DNA from: an uncultured Lachnospiraceae bacterium
GTDB lineage: Bacteria > Bacillota > Clostridia > Lachnospirales > Lachnospiraceae
Direction of reading: 5' to 3'
DNA: 64,000 bases
NCBI GenBank assembly: GCA_945621435.1
Contig: CALZBR010000001.1
Coordinates: 1-64,000, forward strand
Within the stretch, counting starts at the first letter, position 1. Every line of letters begins with the position of its first letter. Made by a program: the position numbers and the translations under genes. Below the pieces are notes generated by a model, which was not told the DNA's origin, made no database searches, and saw only the letters and a list, made by a program, of their open reading frames with translations. This document shows, one piece after another, positions 60,927-64,000 of the stretch.

Positions 60927-62219
60927 TTATTTTTTTAATGCGCTTTCTCTGTAGATAATATCATCTCTTCCGGGACCGTTGCTCACCATGGTGATGGGAT
61001 AACCAATCTGATTCTCAATGAACTCGATATAGTTGCGGCAGTTCTCCGGCAGCTCCTCATACTTTCTGATGCCACGGATCTGGCACTTCCAGCCGGGCAG
61101 AGTCTTCAGTACAGGCTTTGCCTTCTCCAGCTTGGCGGTAACAGGGAACTCCGTGGTCACCTCTCCGTCAATCTCATAGCCTACACATACCGGAATCTCA
61201 TCCAGATATCCCAATACATCCAGCACGGTAAACGCCACATCGGTGGTTCCCTGCAGGCGACAGCCGTATTTGGAAGCCACGCAGTCAAACCAGCCCACTC
61301 TTCTGGGACGTCCGGTGGTAGCGCCGTACTCTCCGCCGTCGCCGCCTCTGTTGCGAAGCTCCTCCGCCGCCTCTCCGAACAGCTCGGATACGAAGGCACC
61401 GGCACCTACTGCAGAGGAATATGCCTTGCAGACAGTGACAATCTGCTTAATCTCATAAGGAGGAATACCTGCACCGATGGCGCCATAGGCAGCCAGTGTG
61501 GAGGATGAAGTAACCATAGGGTAAATACCGTGATCCGGATCCTTCAATGTTCCCAGCTGACCCTCCAGGAGAATCGTCTTTCCTTCCTTGATCGCCTTGT
61601 CCAGGAATGCAGAGACATCACAAACATAAGGTGCAACCATGTCTCTGTATTCGTGCAGGGTATTCAAAAGTTCAGCGGGGTCAACGAGCGGTTTGTGATA
61701 CAAATGCTCCAGCAATACGTTCTTGGTCTGGCAGACCCGCTCCACCTTCTCCTGCAGCAGCTCCTCGTCGAAAAGCTCGCTGACCTGAAAACCAATCTTA
61801 GCATACTTATCGGAATAAAAGGGAGCAATACCGGACTTGGTAGAACCGAAGGACTTACCGCCCAGTCTCTCCTCCTCATACTGATCAAACAGAATATGAT
61901 AAGGCATCACAATCTGTGCTCTGTCGGAAACCAGAATCTTGGGAGCAGGAACGCCACGCTCCACGATTGACTGAATCTCCTTGAATAAAAGGGGAATATT
62001 CAGCGCCACGCCATTTCCGATTACACTGGTTATATGCTGGTAAAAAACTCCGGAAGGAAGTGTGTGAAGCGCAAACTTTCCATAGTTGTTTACTATGGTA
62101 TGTCCCGCATTGGCACCTCCCTGAAAACGTACCACGATATCCGCTTCCTGCGCCATCATGTCGGTAATTTTACCCTTACCTTCGTCTCCCCAGTTCGCAC
62201 CTACGATTGCTTTGACCAT
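60927..62219 (-). CDS. purA: adenylosuccinate synthetase
   Basis: 430 residues from ATG 62219 (GGAGG, 5 nt). GANWGDEGKGKITD (P-loop, ~7-20), GANAGHT, STKSGIAPFYSDK, EGQLGTLKD and GATTGRPRRVGW are all conserved. It makes adenylosuccinate from IMP, aspartate and GTP. Transcribed toward the small membrane protein gene; only 5 bases separate their 3' ends, without an evident terminator. Confidence 0.96.
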   Translation of the reverse strand: MVKAIVGANWGDEGKGKITDMMAQEADIVVRFQGGANAGHTIVNNYGKFALHTLPSGVFYQHITSVIGNGVALNIPLLFKEIQSIVERGVPAPKILVSDRAQIVMPYHILFDQYEEERLGGKSFGSTKSGIAPFYSDKYAKIGFQVSELFDEELLQEKVERVCQTKNVLLEHLYHKPLVDPAELLNTLHEYRDMVAPYVCDVSAFLDKAIKEGKTILLEGQLGTLKDPDHGIYPMVTSSSTLAAYGAIGAGIPPYEIKQIVTVCKAYSSAVGAGAFVSELFGEAAEELRNRGGDGGEYGATTGRPRRVGWFDCVASKYGCRLQGTTDVAFTVLDVLGYLDEIPVCVGYEIDGEVTTEFPVTAKLEKAKPVLKTLPGWKCQIRGIRKYEELPENCRNYIEFIENQIGYPITMVSNGPGRDDIIYRESALKK

Positions 62220-62287
62220 TTTAGCCTCCATCTCTTTGCGGACTGCCCTGCGGCAGCCTTGTGCAAGTAAACATTTTTTCCGTGGTA

Positions 62288-62316
62288 ATCATAGCATATC
62301 TGTATTCATAAGTAAA
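62288..62316 (-). promoter_or_regulatory. purA promoter
   Basis: Minus strand TTTACT, 17-nt spacer, TATGAT (62293-62288), about 70 nt upstream of the purA ATG. The rest of 62220-62501 is AT-rich and shows only this and the divergent promoter. Confidence 0.5.
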
Positions 62317-62396
62317 TTTTTTTTTTATTTTTTCGCCATTATTTTTATTGTCGCATTTTGTTTATTATCTGATTATCATGACTGTTATTTTTATTC

Positions 62397-62425
62397 TTTC
62401 ACAACCTCAAAATATATGGTATAAT
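62397..62425 (+). promoter_or_regulatory. promoter of the FAD oxidoreductase-glycosyltransferase operon
   Basis: A perfect TATAAT (62420-62425) with a poor -35 TTTCAC (62397-62402) at 17-nt spacing, ~75 nt before the ATG. Confidence 0.5.
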
Positions 62426-62501
62426 AATCTGAGTGTTTTCAGAGGGGTTCCTCCGGTGAACTCCGCCCAAACTCTATCAAAACTCACTTAAGGAAAACAA
62501 A

Positions 62502-63638
62502 ATGCAGGATAAAATAATCATCGGTGCCGGGTTTTACGGTCTGTATGCGGCTCTGTTCTGTGCAAAAAAAGGACAGAAGGTGACCGTTCTGGAGCTGGAG
62601 CCCGCACCCTTTACCAGGGCGACCTATATCAATCAGGCCAGAGTGCACATGGGATATCACTATCCCCGTTCCCTCTCCACTGCCATGAAGTCAGCTAATT
62701 ATTTCAAGCGTTTCGTGGAGGATTACAGCTTCTGTATCCATTCCGCATTCCGTCAGATTTATGCCACATCTTCCAATTTTTCATGGACAGATGCCAAAGA
62801 ATTCAAAAAGTTCTGTAAAGATGCCGGGATTCCCTGTGAGACCCTGTCCACGGACAATTACTTCAAGGAGGGGGTCTGCGACGGTGCTTTTCTGACAGAG
62901 GAATACACCTACGATGCACATATCATGAGGGATTATCTGCTGGAGGAGCTGGCGAAATACCCCAATGCCGAGCTGAGATTCCATCGGGAAATCCGGCACA
63001 TTGTCAAGGAGAGTGATTGCTATACCGTCACCTGCCGGGCAGAGGACAAAGAAGAATACTACCGGGCACCTTTTGTATTGAATGCGACCTATGCCTCCGT
63101 GAACCAGATTTTGAACTTGGTAGAATCCGGCGAAAGCATGACCGATTTCAATATTAAATACGAGCTATGCGAGATTATTCTCTGTCGTGTCAGCGAGGAG
63201 CTGCACGATTTGGGGCTGACCGTAATGGATGGACCTTTCTTTTCCATAATGCCCTTCGGAAAGACCGGATATCATTCCCTTACCTCCGTTTCCTTCACGC
63301 CTCACAAAGTCAGCTTTGCCGCGACCCCGGAATTCGATTGTCAGAAGGCGGATTCTTGTCTGTGTACCGGGGGAATTCTCGGCAACTGTAACCAATGTGA
63401 GCACCGGCCCGAGAGTGCATGGAAGTACATGAGTGCTCTGGCTCGCAAATATATGCTGGATCAATATGCTTTCGAATATGAGAAGTCACTTTTTTCCATG
63501 AAACCCATACTGAAGGCTTCCGAGATTGACGACTCCAGACCCACCGTGATTCGGGTTCATACGAAGGAGCCTACCCTGATCAGTGTACTATCCGGAAAAA
63601 TCAATACCGTCTACGATTTGGACGAGTTTTTAGACTAA
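62502..63638 (+). CDS. FAD-dependent amino acid oxidase-like protein
   Basis: 378 residues. The N-terminal dinucleotide-binding motif IIGAGFYGLYAALFCAKKGQ with Glu-type acidic end (LELE) and the QARVHMGYHYPRS segment belong to the DAO superfamily. A Cys cluster CLCTGG ... CNQCEH (~288-305) is unusual and may bind metal. AAGGA lies 7 nt before ATG. It is 13 nt from a glycosyltransferase gene, so it may oxidise a nucleotide sugar or surface-glycan intermediate. Substrate unknown. Confidence 0.75.
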   Translation: MQDKIIIGAGFYGLYAALFCAKKGQKVTVLELEPAPFTRATYINQARVHMGYHYPRSLSTAMKSANYFKRFVEDYSFCIHSAFRQIYATSSNFSWTDAKEFKKFCKDAGIPCETLSTDNYFKEGVCDGAFLTEEYTYDAHIMRDYLLEELAKYPNAELRFHREIRHIVKESDCYTVTCRAEDKEEYYRAPFVLNATYASVNQILNLVESGESMTDFNIKYELCEIILCRVSEELHDLGLTVMDGPFFSIMPFGKTGYHSLTSVSFTPHKVSFAATPEFDCQKADSCLCTGGILGNCNQCEHRPESAWKYMSALARKYMLDQYAFEYEKSLFSMKPILKASEIDDSRPTVIRVHTKEPTLISVLSGKINTVYDLDEFLD

Positions 63639-63651
63639 AGGAGACCTGAAA

Positions 63652-64000
63652 ATGCAGGAAAAAGAGAAAAATTTTGTGTCCTGTATTCTTTATCTGCACA
63701 ATGATGCGAGAAATATTCGTGAATTCTTTCATCTGATCTGCAACACTATGCAGGAGAATTTCTCAAAATATGAGATTATATGTGTCAATGACTGTTGTAC
63801 CGATGACACCATTGAGCAGATTCAGGCATTTATCAAAGAATACAATTTCCATACCATGGTCAGCCTCATCAACCTGAGTTTTTATCAGGGTGTGGAAACC
63901 GCCATGAACGCCGGCCGTGACCTGGCTGTCGGTGATTTTATCTTTGAATTTGACAAATGCCTTCCGGATTTTGAACCGGAATTGATTATGCAGATCTACA
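63652..64000 (+). CDS. family 2 glycosyltransferase, 5' part (truncated by window edge)
   Basis: The first 116 codons. FVSCILYLHNDARNIREFFH and the DXD-like CVNDCCTDDT (~44-53), then NLSFYQGVETAMNAG RD-type sequence (~74-90), are the GT-A nucleotide-sugar binding core of GT2 enzymes of the dolichol-phosphate mannosyltransferase-like branch. AAGGAG precedes ATG 63652 by 7 nt. The gene continues to the right. Confidence 0.85.
   Translation, partial: MQEKEKNFVSCILYLHNDARNIREFFHLICNTMQENFSKYEIICVNDCCTDDTIEQIQAFIKEYNFHTMVSLINLSFYQGVETAMNAGRDLAVGDFIFEFDKCLPDFEPELIMQIY

Noticed and set aside
1..64000. CRISPR array, rRNA operon, replication origin or prophage
   Set aside because: No regularly spaced repeats, no rRNA core sequences, no DnaA-box cluster and no phage structural genes were seen while reading the window.

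Overview
The window looks like a chromosomal segment of a Lachnospiraceae-type bacterium (Clostridia). Supporting signs are AAGGAGG-type ribosome binding sites, a class A RNase P RNA, the dgt-dnaG-rpoD-trmK order, DUF5050, DUF6320 and CmpB families, and an aspartate transcarbamoylase with a separate regulatory chain. The assignment rests on gene content and recalled family distributions only; no database search was run.

Layout. 1-2.5 kb is damaged accessory DNA: the 3' part of an IS4-type transposase, an orphan CDI-like nuclease toxin module, a small hydrophobic peptide ORF, and a frameshifted HTH-TPR regulator. 2.5-6.1 kb (+) carries a zinc-ribbon membrane protein, an ABC-F ATPase and a PHP phosphoesterase. 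6.1-13.8 kb (-) is a tight seven-gene operon (pheA, DUF815 AAA ATPase, ppx, ppk1, maf, gph-like, small ORF) joining aromatic amino acid synthesis and polyphosphate metabolism. 14.9-19.5 kb (-) is a folate operon (small ORF, folC, folE, HD hydrolase, folP, folBK fusion) ending in a zinc-site ArsR regulator. 19.5-26.5 kb holds pyrB-pyrI behind a hairpin, two CmpB-like membrane proteins, ylmH, and two overlapping COG0523 GTPase genes; one has a long His-rich loop and the other carries a YcgQ-like domain. rnpB follows at 26.7-27.0 kb. 27-35.2 kb (-) is the information-processing cluster dgt, dnaG, rpoD, trmK, a TGS-uridine kinase and a membrane glycosyltransferase. 35.3-39.4 kb has a hydrolase / DUF6320 / acyltransferase cassette and an orphan FliD-like protein flanked by tRNA-Leu(CAG) and tRNA-Val(CAC).

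39.5-45 kb (-) is the most unusual locus. A near-consensus promoter drives a 25-residue three-cysteine peptide with a perfect Shine-Dalgarno, then a 37-codon ORF translationally coupled to a two-subunit ABC exporter whose subunits carry N-terminal PH-like and zinc-ribbon domains, with a DUF1854 protein between the two subunits. 45-48.8 kb is ordinary (lipoprotein, antiporter, phosphatase, Nudix, VOC).

48.9-56.9 kb is an AT-rich accessory island: a GNAT-type toxin-antitoxin pair, DUF2809, a GtrII-like membrane protein, remnants of three tyrosine recombinases, an internally deleted adenosine deaminase, a lipoprotein hydrolase, tRNA-Leu with anticodon AAG, a promoter-terminator unit that looks like a small RNA, and two RelE-type toxin-antitoxin pairs. 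56.9-64 kb returns to core metabolism (thioesterase, pncB, mazG, purC, purA). It also holds a riboswitch-like structured leader before a small membrane protein, and at the right edge the start of a surface-glycan type cluster (FAD oxidoreductase, then a truncated family 2 glycosyltransferase).
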